Of a stretch of 64,000 bases of DNA, positions 16,396 through 26,643 are shown piece by piece. Under the pieces are notes generated by a model, which had not been told where the DNA came from, did no database searches, and saw nothing but the letters and a program-made list of their open reading frames with translations. The stretch is from assembly GCF_002272075.1 (NCBI RefSeq), contig NZ_NPBJ01000029.1, positions 124,001 through 188,000 of the forward strand. The letters are read 5' to 3'. How positions within the stretch are numbered: the first letter of the stretch is position 1; each line of letters opens with the position of its first letter. This stretch comes from Terribacillus saccharophilus. GTDB lineage: Bacteria; Bacillota; Bacilli; Bacillales; Amphibacillaceae. Both the position numbers and the translations under genes were made by a program.

Positions 16396-16430
16396 ACTAT
16401 ATCCTTGGGTATAGTCTTTTTTATTTTTTT
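16396..16430 (+). terminator. First leader terminator after the preQ1 aptamer
   Basis: ACTATATCC pairs with GGTATAGT (one bulged T) around a TTG loop, then CTTTTTTATTTTTTT. A competing hairpin, CTAAGGA (16389-16395) with TCCTTGG (16402-16408), would use the pseudoknot strand and break this terminator. That gives a simple ligand-off switch. Confidence 0.75.
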
Positions 16431-16444
16431 ATGGATAATTGGCA

Positions 16445-16472
16445 GCCTCTTCCTATTGGGAGAGGCTTTTTT
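16445..16472 (+). terminator. Second leader terminator before queC
   Basis: GCCTCTTCC / GGGAGAGGC with a TATT loop and six T, 32 bp before the queC start. The 5' strand CCTCTTCC can also pair with GGGAGAGG at 16356-16363, which overlaps aptamer P1, so this hairpin may be gated by the aptamer too. Confidence 0.85.
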
Positions 16473-16503
16473 ATTGGATTGTCTGGAAAAAAGGAGAAAC
16501 GTA

Positions 16504-17163
16504 ATGAAGAAGGGTAAAGCCATCGTCGTATTCAGCGGCGGCCAAGATAGTACAACTTGTTTGTTTTGGGCAATGGAGCAGTTTGAAGAAGTGGAAGCTG
16601 TTACGTTCAACTATAATCAGCGCCACAGTTTGGAAATCGAGGTAGCCGAACAAATAGCGAAAGAACAAGGCATCAGACATCACGTATTGGATATGTCTTT
16701 ATTGAATCAACTTGCACCAAACGCATTGACCCGAGACGATATCGAAATTGAACAGCAAGAAGGGGAACTGCCGTCCACATTCGTACCGGGGCGTAATCTA
16801 GTATTTCTATCCTTTGCAGCGATCTTGGCGCATCAAGTAGGTGCGAAGCATCTTGTGACTGGTGTTTGTGAAACAGACTTCAGTGGCTATCCAGATTGCC
16901 GGGATATCTTTGTGAAATCATTGAATGTATCTCTCAATCTATCAATGGATAAAGATTTTGTCATCCATACACCGCTTATGTGGCTGGATAAAGCAGAAAC
17001 ATGGGAATTGGCAGATCAGCTAGGTCAGCTTAATTATGTAAAAGAAAAAACACTTACTTGCTACAACGGCATCGTTGCCGAAGGCTGCGGAGAGTGCCCG
17101 GCTTGTAAGCTGCGCCAAAACGGACTTGATCAATATGAAGCGAAAAAGGCGGCACAAGTATGA
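16504..17163 (+). CDS. queC: 7-cyano-7-deazaguanine synthase QueC
   Basis: This 219-residue cytoplasmic enzyme converts 7-carboxy-7-deazaguanine to preQ0 with ATP and ammonia, in queuosine synthesis. The N-terminal PP-loop is SGGQDS at 11-16. Conserved PGRN lies in the middle, and a zinc site is formed by cysteines in [17 protein letters not shown] near the C terminus. The ATG at 16504 (after AAGGAG) is the true start; the upstream in-frame sequence is the leader terminator. The stop overlaps the queD start by four bases. Confidence 0.96.
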   Translation: MKKGKAIVVFSGGQDSTTCLFWAMEQFEEVEAVTFNYNQRHSLEIEVAEQIAKEQGIRHHVLDMSLLNQLAPNALTRDDIEIEQQEGELPSTFVPGRNLVFLSFAAILAHQVGAKHLVTGVCETDFSGYPDCRDIFVKSLNVSLNLSMDKDFVIHTPLMWLDKAETWELADQLGQLNYVKEKTLTCYNGIVAEGCGECPACKLRQNGLDQYEAKKAAQV

Positions 17164-17597
17164 TACAGCAAATTTATCCGCAAGTGCAGCATGACTATAG
17201 CTATGAATTGAATAAGGATCTGCATTTCGCTGCAGCACACAGTATCCAGCATCCGGATGCCGGTAAATGTCAGCAAGTGCATGGCCATACGTATTTTGCC
17301 AATGTTACGATTGCCGGGGATGAATTGGATGATAGTGGATTTTTATTCAATTTCTCCACAATCAAAGCATTGATTCATAAGAAATTTGACCACACCTTAT
17401 TAAATGACCATGCAGACGTATTCGGGGAAGACGATTTTCCGACGACAGAAGTGATGGCACGTAAAATATATGAATTGATTCAACAAGAGCTGGATCAGCT
17501 GCCTCATCAGCCGAAGTGCCTGCAAGTCTTCTTGCGTGAGACGCCGACCAGCTATTGCGTATATCGACCAAAGCGAGGAACAGAGAATGGCAAGTAA
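17160..17597 (+). CDS. queD: 6-carboxy-5,6,7,8-tetrahydropterin synthase QueD
   Basis: This 145-residue T-fold enzyme forms 6-carboxytetrahydropterin from dihydroneopterin triphosphate. Zinc ligands His27, His41 and His43 (FAAAHS, VHGHTY) and the catalytic Cys37 are present, with the conserved DHTLLN and PTTEVMA segments. It overlaps queC by ATGA and its end overlaps queE by 11 bp, showing tight co-translation. Confidence 0.95.
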   Translation: MIQQIYPQVQHDYSYELNKDLHFAAAHSIQHPDAGKCQQVHGHTYFANVTIAGDELDDSGFLFNFSTIKALIHKKFDHTLLNDHADVFGEDDFPTTEVMARKIYELIQQELDQLPHQPKCLQVFLRETPTSYCVYRPKRGTENGK

Positions 17598-18318
17598 ATT
17601 TCCGGTTTTAGAAGTATTCGGTCCTACCGTACAAGGAGAAGGCATGGTTGTCGGACAAAAGACGATGTTCGTACGTACAGCAGGCTGCGACTATAGCTGC
17701 AGCTGGTGTGATTCCGCCTTTACATGGGATGGATCAGCCAAGGATGACATTAAGCAATTGACTGCCGAAGAGATATGGAATCAATTGGAGGAAGTAGGCG
17801 GAGATCGTTTCCGTCACGTGACTATTTCTGGAGGAAACCCTGCATTACTTAAGAATCTAGGAGAGTTCACAGAGCTTCTGAAAAAGAAAGAAGTGAAAGT
17901 AGCTTTGGAGACTCAGGGAAGCCGGTATCAGCCGTGGTTCCTGGAAATAGACGATCTCACTATATCTCCTAAACCGCCAAGCTCGTTGATGAAGACCGAT
18001 TTTCATCGTCTTGATGAGATAATTAACAATCTGAGAGAAGCAGGGCGCCTAATGCATGTGAGCCTGAAGGTTGTTATATTCGACGAAGAAGACTTGCGTT
18101 ATGCAACGAATGTTCATAAACGTTATCCAGATGTGAGTTTTTATGTACAAGTCGGTAATCATGATACAGCTACTTTGGATGATGCAGCATTGAAGGATGC
18201 ATTGCTGTCTAAGTATGAATGGCTGATTGACCAGGTATCAGCTTCCAATGAGCTGAATCATGTGCGTGTCCTGCCGCAGCTTCATACACTTGTATGGGGA
18301 AATAAACGCGGTGTATAA
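17587..18318 (+). CDS. queE: 7-carboxy-7-deazaguanine synthase QueE
   Basis: This 243-residue radical SAM enzyme makes 7-carboxy-7-deazaguanine. The iron-sulfur cysteines are Cys34, Cys38 and Cys41 (CDYSCSWC), preceded by the family signature GPTVQGEG. A glycine motif, TISGGNPAL, follows for SAM binding. The start at 17587 has GAGGAA upstream and lies inside the end of queD. QueF, the next pathway enzyme, is not encoded in this operon. A terminator follows. Confidence 0.95.
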   Translation: MASKFPVLEVFGPTVQGEGMVVGQKTMFVRTAGCDYSCSWCDSAFTWDGSAKDDIKQLTAEEIWNQLEEVGGDRFRHVTISGGNPALLKNLGEFTELLKKKEVKVALETQGSRYQPWFLEIDDLTISPKPPSSLMKTDFHRLDEIINNLREAGRLMHVSLKVVIFDEEDLRYATNVHKRYPDVSFYVQVGNHDTATLDDAALKDALLSKYEWLIDQVSASNELNHVRVLPQLHTLVWGNKRGV

Positions 18319-18321
18319 ACG

Positions 18322-18351
18322 AAAAGACGAGTTTTTAGACTCGTCTTTTTT
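18322..18351 (+). terminator. Terminator of queCDE
   Basis: AAAAGACGAGT / ACTCGTCTTTT, loop TTTTAG, followed by T-rich sequence. Confidence 0.9.
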
Positions 18352-18427
18352 TATGCCTAAAAGTGGGCAGGCACCTTCTATTCTTTAGATTAATAGTATA
18401 CCAAGTCGTTAAATTAATAAAAAATGC

Positions 18428-18462
18428 TTGAATTTATATTAATAATAATGCATAATAATTCA
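18428..18462 (+). promoter_or_regulatory. arg operon promoter with two ARG boxes
   Basis: The promoter is TTGAAT (18428-18433), 17-bp spacer, CATAAT (18451-18456). One ARG-box-like 14-mer, TGAATTTATATTAA, covers the -35. A second, TGCATAATAATTCA, covers the -10. Both fit the TGAAT-N4-ATTCA form, and their centres are 20 bp apart, two helical turns. ArgR with arginine would therefore block polymerase directly. Confidence 0.78.
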
Positions 18463-18504
18463 CATAAATAAATCGATCATTCAGCACGGAGAGGGAGATT
18501 CATA

Positions 18505-19764
18505 ATGGCAAAAGATAAAATCGTACTCGCATACTCTGGTGGTTTAGATACTTCTGTAGCAATCAAATGGCTGCAGGATAAATATAATTATGATGTCATC
18601 GCAGTTGGTTTGGATGTCGGTGAAGGCAAGGACTTGGATTTCGTTCAGGAGAAGGCACTTCAAGTTGGAGCTATTAAATCTTATACAGTGGACGCAAAAG
18701 CTGCATATGCAGAGGAATATGTGCTTCCAGCTTTGAAAGCGAATCTGCTTTATGAAGGGAAGTATCCGCTAGTTTCTGCACTTAGCCGTCCTTTGATCGC
18801 GAAGGTACTAGTAGATATTGCAAAAGAAGAAGGAGCTGTGGCAGTAGCACATGGCTGTACTGGTAAAGGAAATGATCAAGTACGTTTTGACGTGAGCTTC
18901 ACAGCGTTGGACCCGGATTTGAAAATTGTTGCTCCTGTCCGTGAATGGGCAATGAGCCGTGATGAAGAGATTGAATATGCGGAAAAGCACGGTATACCGG
19001 TTCCAGTTGGGAAAGAGAGCCCATACAGTGTCGATCAGAATCTATGGGGACGTTCCAATGAGTGCGGTATTTTAGAAGATCCATGGGAGCAGCCGCCAAG
19101 TGATGCTTTTGGACTGACAGTTGATCCGGAAAATGCACCAGATGAAGCGCAGATCGTGACAATTACATTCGAAAAAGGAAAACCAGTCGCGCTTGATGGA
19201 GAAGCTTATCCATTGGATGCACTGATCCTGAAATTGAACGAAGTTGCAGGTAAGCATGGTGTCGGACGTATTGATCATGTGGAAAATAGATTGGTAGGAA
19301 TCAAATCTCGTGAAATCTATGAATGCCCGGCAGCAGTAACGCTTATTGCGGCGCATCAGGAATTGGAAGCTTTGACGATGACACGTGAAATTTCTCAATT
19401 CAAACCGATTGTGGAGCAAAAACTTGCACAGACAATTTATGATGGTCTATGGTATTCTCCACTAACAAAAGCGCTGCAAGCATTCATTGAGGAAACGCAG
19501 CAGACAGTCTCCGGTAATGTCAAAGTGAAGCTGTACAAAGGACATGCACTTGTTGTCGGCAGAGAATCTGCTGAATCTCTATACAGCTTTGATCTGGCAA
19601 CATACAAACCAGAAGATAAATTCGATCATGATGCAGCACTCGGTTTCATCCAGCTTTGGGGTCTGCCAACAAAGGTTCAGGCAGAAGTTGCCCGCAAGCT
19701 GACAGTACAAACGGAGGCCCCATCGCTGCTTAAAATTGATAAAAAAGAAGCTGTGAAACAATGA
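18505..19764 (+). CDS. argG: Argininosuccinate synthase
   Basis: This 419-residue enzyme condenses citrulline and aspartate with ATP. The N-terminal P-loop-like [10 protein letters not shown], the central [13 protein letters not shown] and [13 protein letters not shown] are family signatures. It is the first gene of an arginine operon behind ARG boxes; GGAGAGGGAG precedes the ATG. The stop overlaps argH (ATGA). Length is slightly above the usual 400-410 because of a C-terminal extension ending EAVKQ. Confidence 0.97.
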   Translation: MAKDKIVLAYSGGLDTSVAIKWLQDKYNYDVIAVGLDVGEGKDLDFVQEKALQVGAIKSYTVDAKAAYAEEYVLPALKANLLYEGKYPLVSALSRPLIAKVLVDIAKEEGAVAVAHGCTGKGNDQVRFDVSFTALDPDLKIVAPVREWAMSRDEEIEYAEKHGIPVPVGKESPYSVDQNLWGRSNECGILEDPWEQPPSDAFGLTVDPENAPDEAQIVTITFEKGKPVALDGEAYPLDALILKLNEVAGKHGVGRIDHVENRLVGIKSREIYECPAAVTLIAAHQELEALTMTREISQFKPIVEQKLAQTIYDGLWYSPLTKALQAFIEETQQTVSGNVKVKLYKGHALVVGRESAESLYSFDLATYKPEDKFDHDAALGFIQLWGLPTKVQAEVARKLTVQTEAPSLLKIDKKEAVKQ

Positions 19765-21176
19765 AGCTCTGGGGAGGAAGATTCACGAAGCCGACCAATG
19801 AATTAGTAGACGCCTACACTTCCTCCATCGGCTTTGATCAGAAACTTGCTAAATACGATGTTCAAGGCAGCCTGGCGCATGTAGCAATGCTCGGCAAATG
19901 CGGCATCATCGAACAAGATGAAGCAGAAACTATTGCTGATGGATTAAAGCATGTTCTGAACAAAATCCAGGCAGGAGAGGCAACGCTCTCGCAGGCAGAT
20001 GAAGACATTCATATGAATGTGGAACGATTATTGATTGAGCAAATCGGTCCTGTAGGGGGGAAGCTGCATACTGGCAGAAGCCGTAATGACCAGGTAGCAT
20101 TGGATATGCGTCTGTATTTACGGGAAGCAATTGTAGAAATTATCGGGCTGCTTGGTGCTGTTCAGACAGCGCTGACAGAACAGGCAAAACAGCATCTGGA
20201 TACAATTCTTCCTGGCTATACGCACTTGCAGCGGGCTCAGCCGGTGCTGTTCGGCCATCATCTTATGGCATATGCATATATGCTGCAGCGTGATGTGGAG
20301 CGGCTTCAGGATAGCTGGAAGCGTGTGAACAAAATGCCGCTTGGAGCAGGTGCCTTAGCTGGTACGACTTTCCCGATTGATCGGCATTTCGTAGCAGAGC
20401 AGCTGCATTTTGATGCTATCACCGAAAATAGCCTGGACAGTGTAAGTGACCGTGATTTCGTAGTGGAGTTCCTGTCTGCTGCGAGTCTGATCAGCATGCA
20501 CCTTTCACGGCTTTCGGAGGAATTGGTTCAATGGTCTAGCGCAGAGTTCAACTTCATAGAATTGGATGATGCATTTTCTACAGGCAGCAGCATGATGCCG
20601 CAGAAGAAGAACCCTGATGTAGCGGAGCTTGTCCGCGGTAAATCCGGCCGTGTCTTCGGACATTTGATGGGGATGCTGACAACTCTGAAAGGATTGCCTC
20701 TTGCTTACAATAAAGATATGCAGGAAGACAAAGAAGGCATGTTCGATACGGTTGATACATTGAAGGGTGCACTTGGTCTTTTCGCACCGATGATCGAGAC
20801 GATGCATGTGAAGCAGGATAATATGTATCAAGCTGTTCGGAATGATTTCTCGAATGCAACAGATTTAGCTGACTATCTTGTAGCAAAAGGGATGGCGTTT
20901 CGGGAATCGCATGCTGTTGTCGGGCAGACAGTGCTGTATAGTATCGAGCAGGGGAAATATTTGCTGGATCTTGGACTTGAAGAGCTTCAGCAGTTTTCTA
21001 ATCTGATAGAAGAAGATATCTACGAAGCACTTGCGCCGGAGACGGTCGTTGCAGCCAGGAATATCCCTGGTGGTACGGCGAGAGTTCGGGTTCAAGAGCA
21101 AGTAGATGATATAGAAGCCTTGCTGGAAACGAATAGACAGTGGACAGAAGAGCAGGCTGCTAAACTGGAGGGGTGA
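19761..21176 (+). CDS. argH: Argininosuccinate lyase
   Basis: This 471-residue enzyme of the fumarase/aspartase superfamily splits argininosuccinate to arginine and fumarate. Signatures are [28 protein letters not shown] and the catalytic serine loop [12 protein letters not shown]. It overlaps argG by four bases. An 89-bp gap, longer than elsewhere in the operon, separates it from carA. Confidence 0.97.
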   Translation: MKLWGGRFTKPTNELVDAYTSSIGFDQKLAKYDVQGSLAHVAMLGKCGIIEQDEAETIADGLKHVLNKIQAGEATLSQADEDIHMNVERLLIEQIGPVGGKLHTGRSRNDQVALDMRLYLREAIVEIIGLLGAVQTALTEQAKQHLDTILPGYTHLQRAQPVLFGHHLMAYAYMLQRDVERLQDSWKRVNKMPLGAGALAGTTFPIDRHFVAEQLHFDAITENSLDSVSDRDFVVEFLSAASLISMHLSRLSEELVQWSSAEFNFIELDDAFSTGSSMMPQKKNPDVAELVRGKSGRVFGHLMGMLTTLKGLPLAYNKDMQEDKEGMFDTVDTLKGALGLFAPMIETMHVKQDNMYQAVRNDFSNATDLADYLVAKGMAFRESHAVVGQTVLYSIEQGKYLLDLGLEELQQFSNLIEEDIYEALAPETVVAARNIPGGTARVRVQEQVDDIEALLETNRQWTEEQAAKLEG

Positions 21177-21265
21177 GCAGCTGCTCACCTTTCTTTTGTT
21201 ATTGATGTATATTTATGAGTTTCGAAGAATAAAGATAAAGTTCGTTTCGGAAAGGAGCAGCATGA

Positions 21266-22351
21266 ATGGAAGAGACAAAGGGTTATTTGATGCTCAGTAC
21301 AGGAGATATTTTGGAAGGTGTCTGGCTGGGGGGAAAAACGGAATCAGATGGGGAAATGGTTTTCAATACAGCAATGACAGGCTATCAGGAAGTTATGACT
21401 GATCCTTCCTATGCCGGCCAGATAGTTACGATGACGTACCCAATGATCGGAAACTATGGTTTCAATACGCATGATAAGGAAAGTCATACACCTTCTATTC
21501 ATGGGCTTGTTATTTCAACTCCATGTGAAACACCGGCTCATTACCAAGCAACCCAGACATTGCAGGATATTGCCAATGAGCATAACTTTCCGATTCTGGC
21601 GCAGGTGGATACACGGAAACTGACGAAAATCATCCGTAAGCATGGGGACGTTTATGGAAAGATGACCAAAACACCAGGAGCTGTTCCGGAGAAAGCGAAA
21701 GTATCTGAAAAGATTGTAGAAAGTGTATCGGTGAAAAAGGCGCAGTTCCACCCGGCAGAAGGTCAGTCGGCAGCTCATGTGGCCATCATTGATTACGGCT
21801 ATAAGCATTCGATTCGGGATATGCTGCTAGATAATAAATGTGACGTTACAGTCTTTCCATTTGATACGACTCTTGAAGAGCTGAGAAATGCAAAAGTGGA
21901 TGGTGTGCTGCTGTCGAATGGTCCTGGAGATCCGAAATCCCTGGAATATTTAGCCCGCGAAATCAAACGGATAGCAGAATATTACCCAACTTTAGGAATT
22001 TGTCTTGGGCATCAGCTTTTGGCACTTGCATTCGGCGGTAATACAATGCGGCTGCCTTATGGGCATAGAGGGAGCAATCATCCGGTCCAGCATTTGCCTA
22101 GCGGAAAGGTATCGATTACTTCCCAAAACCATGGTTATGTCGTCGACGAAGCTTCTATTTCTCAGTCCCGGTGGAATATCCTTTACAGTAATGTGAATGA
22201 TGGATCGGTAGAAGGGCTGCAGCATTGCTCAAAACCGATTATGAGCGTTCAATTCCATCCAGAGGCACATCCCGGACCGAGCGATACGTATGATGTGTTC
22301 GAACAATTTTTGAATTCGGTACGTAATAGAGGAGTGACAGCATATGCCTAA
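21266..22351 (+). CDS. carA: Carbamoyl-phosphate synthase small subunit (arginine type)
   Basis: This 361-residue glutaminase subunit passes ammonia to CarB. The class I amidotransferase nucleophile is Cys246 in GICLGHQ, with the histidine/glutamate pair in VQFHPEA. The N-terminal half carries FNTAMTGYQEV and the SYAGQIV segment. GGAGCAGC lies about 8 bp before the ATG. Position in the arg operon marks it as the arginine-regulated copy. The carB start lies 8 bp inside its 3' end. Confidence 0.95.
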   Translation: MEETKGYLMLSTGDILEGVWLGGKTESDGEMVFNTAMTGYQEVMTDPSYAGQIVTMTYPMIGNYGFNTHDKESHTPSIHGLVISTPCETPAHYQATQTLQDIANEHNFPILAQVDTRKLTKIIRKHGDVYGKMTKTPGAVPEKAKVSEKIVESVSVKKAQFHPAEGQSAAHVAIIDYGYKHSIRDMLLDNKCDVTVFPFDTTLEELRNAKVDGVLLSNGPGDPKSLEYLAREIKRIAEYYPTLGICLGHQLLALAFGGNTMRLPYGHRGSNHPVQHLPSGKVSITSQNHGYVVDEASISQSRWNILYSNVNDGSVEGLQHCSKPIMSVQFHPEAHPGPSDTYDVFEQFLNSVRNRGVTAYA

Positions 22352-25300
22352 GCAAGCTCACATCAAGAAAGTCCTTGTTATCGGTTCTGGCCCGATCGTA
22401 ATAGGGCAAGCAGCAGAATTTGATTATGCGGGCACACAAGCATGCCTTGCCTTAAAAGAAGAAGGCGTAGAGGTCATCCTCGTCAATAATAACCCTGCGA
22501 CAATTATGACGGATCAGGCATTTGCCGATCAGGTGTATTTGGAGCCGCTCACCTGTGAATCCTTGACCAATATCATTGAAAAAGAAAGACCGGATGGCCT
22601 GCTGCCTACTTTAGGCGGCCAGACCGGCCTTAACCTGGCGGTAAGCTTGGATCAGGCAGGCGTATTGGAAAAATACAGCGTTACATTGCTAGGTACGCCG
22701 CTTGATGCAATCCAGCGCGGAGAAGATCGGGAGCTATTCAAGCAGATGATGCAGGATATCAATGAGCCTGTCCCGGAAAGTCTTCCGATTACTTCAATTG
22801 AGGAAGCAAAAGCTTTTGCAGAGAGTACAGGATTTCCAATCATCATCCGTCCTGCCTATACATTAGGCGGAGCTGGAGGAGGAATCGCAAACGACCTGCC
22901 GGAACTGCTGCGTTATGTAAAGAGCGGAACGCAGGCAAGCCCGATAAATCAGGTGCTTATCGAGCAGAGTGTGAAGGGCTGGAAGGAAATTGAGTACGAA
23001 GTGATGCGGGATGCCAATGATACATGCATCATCGTCTGCAATATGGAAAATATCGACCCTGTCGGAATACATACAGGAGACAGTATCGTTGTCGCACCTT
23101 CCCAAACACTGACAGACAGGCAGTATCAAATGCTCCGGACTGTATCATGTAAAGTCATCCGTGAGCTAGGTGTCATTGGAGGCTGTAATATCCAGTTCGC
23201 GCTAAATCCGCATAGTGATGAGTATGTCATCATCGAGGTGAACCCTCGGGTAAGCCGTTCCAGTGCTTTAGCTTCCAAGGCGACAGGCTATCCGATTGCT
23301 CGTATTGCTGCAAAGCTAGCACTTGGCTACCATCTGCATGAGGTGCCGAACCCGATTACAGGAGATACATTTGCCAGCTTCGAGCCTGCTATCGACTATG
23401 TAGCTGTGAAAATACCGCGCTGGCCATTTGATAAGTTCACGCAGGCTGATCGTCTGCTTGGAACACAAATGAAAGCAACAGGCGAAGTTATGGCGCTTTC
23501 CCGTAACCTGCCAGCCGGTCTGCATAAAGCGATCCGTTCCTTGGAAATCGGCTTGGAGGAATTCCGTTTGCCATCCGCTGAAGCATGGACTGATGCTGAA
23601 CTGGAACAAGGACTTAAAGCTGCAGATGATCGCAGACTGTTTCTGCTTGCTGAAGCACTGCGCCGGGGAGTCTCAATCGAGACGTTGCATGACTGGACAG
23701 AGATTACTACATTCTTCCTTCATGAGATGAAGCGGATTATCGATGTTGAGCAAGAGTTAAAAGAAGGCGGCTGGCAGCCGGATGAGGCACTTCTCCGAAA
23801 AGCAAAGACTCTTGGGTTCAGCAATGTTGCCCTTGCCGGAGTCCTCAATCAGCCTTTAGCAGCAGTGGAAGGATTAATTAAGGAGCAGGAAATCAAGCCT
23901 TCCTACAAGATGGTTGATACATGTGCAGCTGAATTCTCTGCGCAAACTCCATATTTCTATTCCAGCTGGCAGGAAGAAGATGAGGTCGAAGCCTTATCTG
24001 CAGCAAATAAGAAAGTAGTGGTGCTCGGTTCTGGTCCAATACGGATAGGGCAAGGTGTGGAATTCGATTTCTGCTCTGTACAATCGGCTTTATCTTTGAG
24101 AGAGCAAGGTATTCAATCTATTGTTATTAACAATAATCCCGAAACTGTCAGTACGGATTTCAATACAGCTGATCATCTGTATTTCGAGCCTCTCACAAAA
24201 GAAGATGTGCTGCACATTATTGAAAAAGAACAAGCAGACGAGGTGCTCGTTCAGTTCGGAGGGCAGACAGCGATTAATTTAGCGGCAGATTTGGAGGAAG
24301 CAGGTGTAACAATTGCTGGAACGAGTACATCTTCCATAGATAGCGTAGAGAATAGAGAAGCCTTCTATGATTTGCTGCATAAGCTGAACATCCCGCATAT
24401 TCCGGGCACGACTGTGATGGATACCGCTTCCTTGCATGACGAAGCCCGCAGAATCGGTTATCCGATTCTGATTCGCCCATCTTATGTGATTGGTGGTCAA
24501 GGGATGGTCATCTTGCATTCAGAAGATGCGCTGGAATCTTATTTAGAAGCGCTTCAGCAGCAGATTCACACATCACGCCTGTTTCCGCTGCTTCTTGATA
24601 AATATGTCCCTGGCATGGAGGTAGAGGTAGATGTTGTTTGTGATGGTGCTGACATCCTTATCCCCGGTATCTATGAACATATCGAACCAGCTGGAATCCA
24701 TAGCGGCGACAGTACAGCAATTTTCCCTGCACCTAGCTTGAGTGAATCAGAGAAAGATATGATTGTCAGCTATGCTAGTCAAATCTCAGATTCTCTTAAC
24801 GTGAAAGGCATCATGAACATTCAGTTTGTCTTTAGTGAAGACCGTAACATTTTATATGTCTTGGAGGTTAACCCGCGCGCGTCCCGTACCGTTCCTATTT
24901 CCAGTAAAGTGACGGGAATCCCATTGGTAGACTTAGCTACCAGAATACAGATGGGAGAAGCTTTGCAGGATTCTGGTTATCCACTCGGCCTGCAAAAAGA
25001 AATACCGTTTTATGCGGTTAAGCTGCCTGTCTTTTCTACTACTAAATTGGCAGGTATTGACCCGCTTCTTGGACCGGATATGCAATCGACGGGAGAGGCA
25101 ATTGGATTAGGAAAGACGGTTACGGAGGCATTGAATAAGGCATTTGGCTGGAAGGAAAATACACTCCGGTCTTTGACAAATGATGCCCAAGTCCTTTTAG
25201 ATGTAGAATCCTCCGATTTGGACGGTCTGGAGGAATTACTTGAACAGCTGCAAGCGCATGTTGTACTGACAGAGCAGACTGCAGCACTTCTTCCTGATAG

Positions 25301-25547
25301 TGGTTCATTCAAGGTCGTTTCCTATGAAGAAGCTATCCTTTTGATTGAAGATCAAAAGATGACAGCTGTATGCAGTACGAGAAAAGGGTTCCAAGGTATT
25401 CGCGAATCGGCATGGAAGACAGAAACACCGTGTATGACAAGTTTGTCGACGATGCAAAGCTACTGGTTGGTTAGTCAGGAAAAATTCTCTGACAGTCTAT
25501 CGATGTCGGATTACTTGGAGCAAACGGAAAAGGAGCATGTGCAATGA
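22344..25547 (+). CDS. carB: Carbamoyl-phosphate synthase large subunit (arginine type)
   Basis: This 1067-residue enzyme has two homologous ATP-grasp halves. VLVIGSGPIVIGQAAEFDYAG at the start is echoed by VVVLGSGPIRIGQGVEFDF near residue 555. Each half has its EVNPR metal-binding motif. The C-terminal allosteric region after about residue 935 is hard to match to the usual MGS-like fold and looks diverged, as expected for an arginine-specific copy that need not respond to UMP. It overlaps both carA and argF, so the subunits are translated together. Confidence 0.95.
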   Translation: MPKQAHIKKVLVIGSGPIVIGQAAEFDYAGTQACLALKEEGVEVILVNNNPATIMTDQAFADQVYLEPLTCESLTNIIEKERPDGLLPTLGGQTGLNLAVSLDQAGVLEKYSVTLLGTPLDAIQRGEDRELFKQMMQDINEPVPESLPITSIEEAKAFAESTGFPIIIRPAYTLGGAGGGIANDLPELLRYVKSGTQASPINQVLIEQSVKGWKEIEYEVMRDANDTCIIVCNMENIDPVGIHTGDSIVVAPSQTLTDRQYQMLRTVSCKVIRELGVIGGCNIQFALNPHSDEYVIIEVNPRVSRSSALASKATGYPIARIAAKLALGYHLHEVPNPITGDTFASFEPAIDYVAVKIPRWPFDKFTQADRLLGTQMKATGEVMALSRNLPAGLHKAIRSLEIGLEEFRLPSAEAWTDAELEQGLKAADDRRLFLLAEALRRGVSIETLHDWTEITTFFLHEMKRIIDVEQELKEGGWQPDEALLRKAKTLGFSNVALAGVLNQPLAAVEGLIKEQEIKPSYKMVDTCAAEFSAQTPYFYSSWQEEDEVEALSAANKKVVVLGSGPIRIGQGVEFDFCSVQSALSLREQGIQSIVINNNPETVSTDFNTADHLYFEPLTKEDVLHIIEKEQADEVLVQFGGQTAINLAADLEEAGVTIAGTSTSSIDSVENREAFYDLLHKLNIPHIPGTTVMDTASLHDEARRIGYPILIRPSYVIGGQGMVILHSEDALESYLEALQQQIHTSRLFPLLLDKYVPGMEVEVDVVCDGADILIPGIYEHIEPAGIHSGDSTAIFPAPSLSESEKDMIVSYASQISDSLNVKGIMNIQFVFSEDRNILYVLEVNPRASRTVPISSKVTGIPLVDLATRIQMGEALQDSGYPLGLQKEIPFYAVKLPVFSTTKLAGIDPLLGPDMQSTGEAIGLGKTVTEALNKAFGWKENTLRSLTNDAQVLLDVESSDLDGLEELLEQLQAHVVLTEQTAALLPDSGSFKVVSYEEAILLIEDQKMTAVCSTRKGFQGIRESAWKTETPCMTSLSTMQSYWLVSQEKFSDSLSMSDYLEQTEKEHVQ

Positions 25548-26494
25548 AACAGACGATAGAACAGCAATCCCTGGCAGGCAAAAGCCTATTATCACTGCAG
25601 GATTTGACGAAGGAAGAAATTCTGTATGTGCTGGATCTGGCTGCCGAGTTGAAAAAACAGAATAAAAAAGGCGAGTTGATTCAGCCGCTGGCAGGGAAAA
25701 CCTTAGGAATGATTTTTGAAAAGTCATCGACACGGACGCGTGTTTCTTTTGAAACAGGTATTTATCAGCTTGGTGGTATGGGGCTTTACTTGAATTCCAA
25801 AGATTTGCAGCTTGGTCGGGGCGAACCGGTTGCCGACACAGCGAAGGTTCTATCTGGTTATCTGGATGCTATCATGATTCGTGCCAATTCCCATAAGATG
25901 GTGGAAGAACTGGCAGCGCATGCTACTATCCCGGTGATCAATGGCTTAACCGATTTGTTCCATCCATGTCAGGCTCTGGCTGATTTGCAGACGATCTTGG
26001 AGTATAAAGGAACATTGGATGGCGTGAAGCTAGCTTATATCGGTGATGCTAACAATGTTGCTAATAGTTTAATGATTGCAGCAGCGAAAACAGGGATGCA
26101 AATTCGAATTGCATCTCCTGCTGGATATCAGCCGCTGACTGAAATCGTTGAAAAAGCGAGAGAAATCAGCGATGATCCAGATTTTCTTCTTATTACAGAG
26201 AGTCCGGAAGAAGTTGCCGCAGGTGCAGATGTACTTTATACAGATGTCTGGACGAGTATGGGGCAGGAGGAAGAGGCACAGGCTAGACTGACAGCTTTCC
26301 AGGGATTCCAAGTGAACGAAACGCTAATGGATTCTGCTGCGTCAGATGCTATCTTCCTGCACTGTCTGCCGGCACATCGGGGTGAAGAAGTGGCTGCAGC
26401 TGTTATTGATGGTCCGCAATCGGCAGTATTCCAGGAGGCTGAAAACCGCCTGCATGCCCAAAAAGCACTTATGCTTGCTGTTATGGGGAAATAA
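25544..26494 (+). CDS. argF: Ornithine carbamoyltransferase
   Basis: This 316-residue enzyme makes citrulline from ornithine and carbamoyl phosphate. It carries the carbamoyl-phosphate motif SSTRTR near 60-65, HPCQALAD in the middle and HCLPAHRGEE near the C terminus. ATGA overlap with carB. It is the last gene of argG-argH-carA-carB-argF. The operon therefore lacks argCJBD, which supply ornithine and must lie elsewhere. Confidence 0.97.
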   Translation: MKQTIEQQSLAGKSLLSLQDLTKEEILYVLDLAAELKKQNKKGELIQPLAGKTLGMIFEKSSTRTRVSFETGIYQLGGMGLYLNSKDLQLGRGEPVADTAKVLSGYLDAIMIRANSHKMVEELAAHATIPVINGLTDLFHPCQALADLQTILEYKGTLDGVKLAYIGDANNVANSLMIAAAKTGMQIRIASPAGYQPLTEIVEKAREISDDPDFLLITESPEEVAAGADVLYTDVWTSMGQEEEAQARLTAFQGFQVNETLMDSAASDAIFLHCLPAHRGEEVAAAVIDGPQSAVFQEAENRLHAQKALMLAVMGK

Positions 26495-26502
26495 AAGGGA
26501 AT

Positions 26503-26544
26503 GAAAAGAGACCGTCTGAAAAAAAGGCGGTTTCTTTTCTTTAT
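26503..26544 (+). terminator. Terminator of the arginine operon
   Basis: A long stem AAAAGAGACCGTCT / AGGCGGTTTCTTTT with two G-T pairs, A-rich loop and T-rich tail. Confidence 0.88.
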
Positions 26545-26643
26545 CTATGCGTTCACAAGGCTTGGAAAATCATGTAGACTAAAGAGTATATGTCCACTTA
26601 CTCTACGTAAGGGACTTCTAGGATACAGGAGAGAATAATTACT

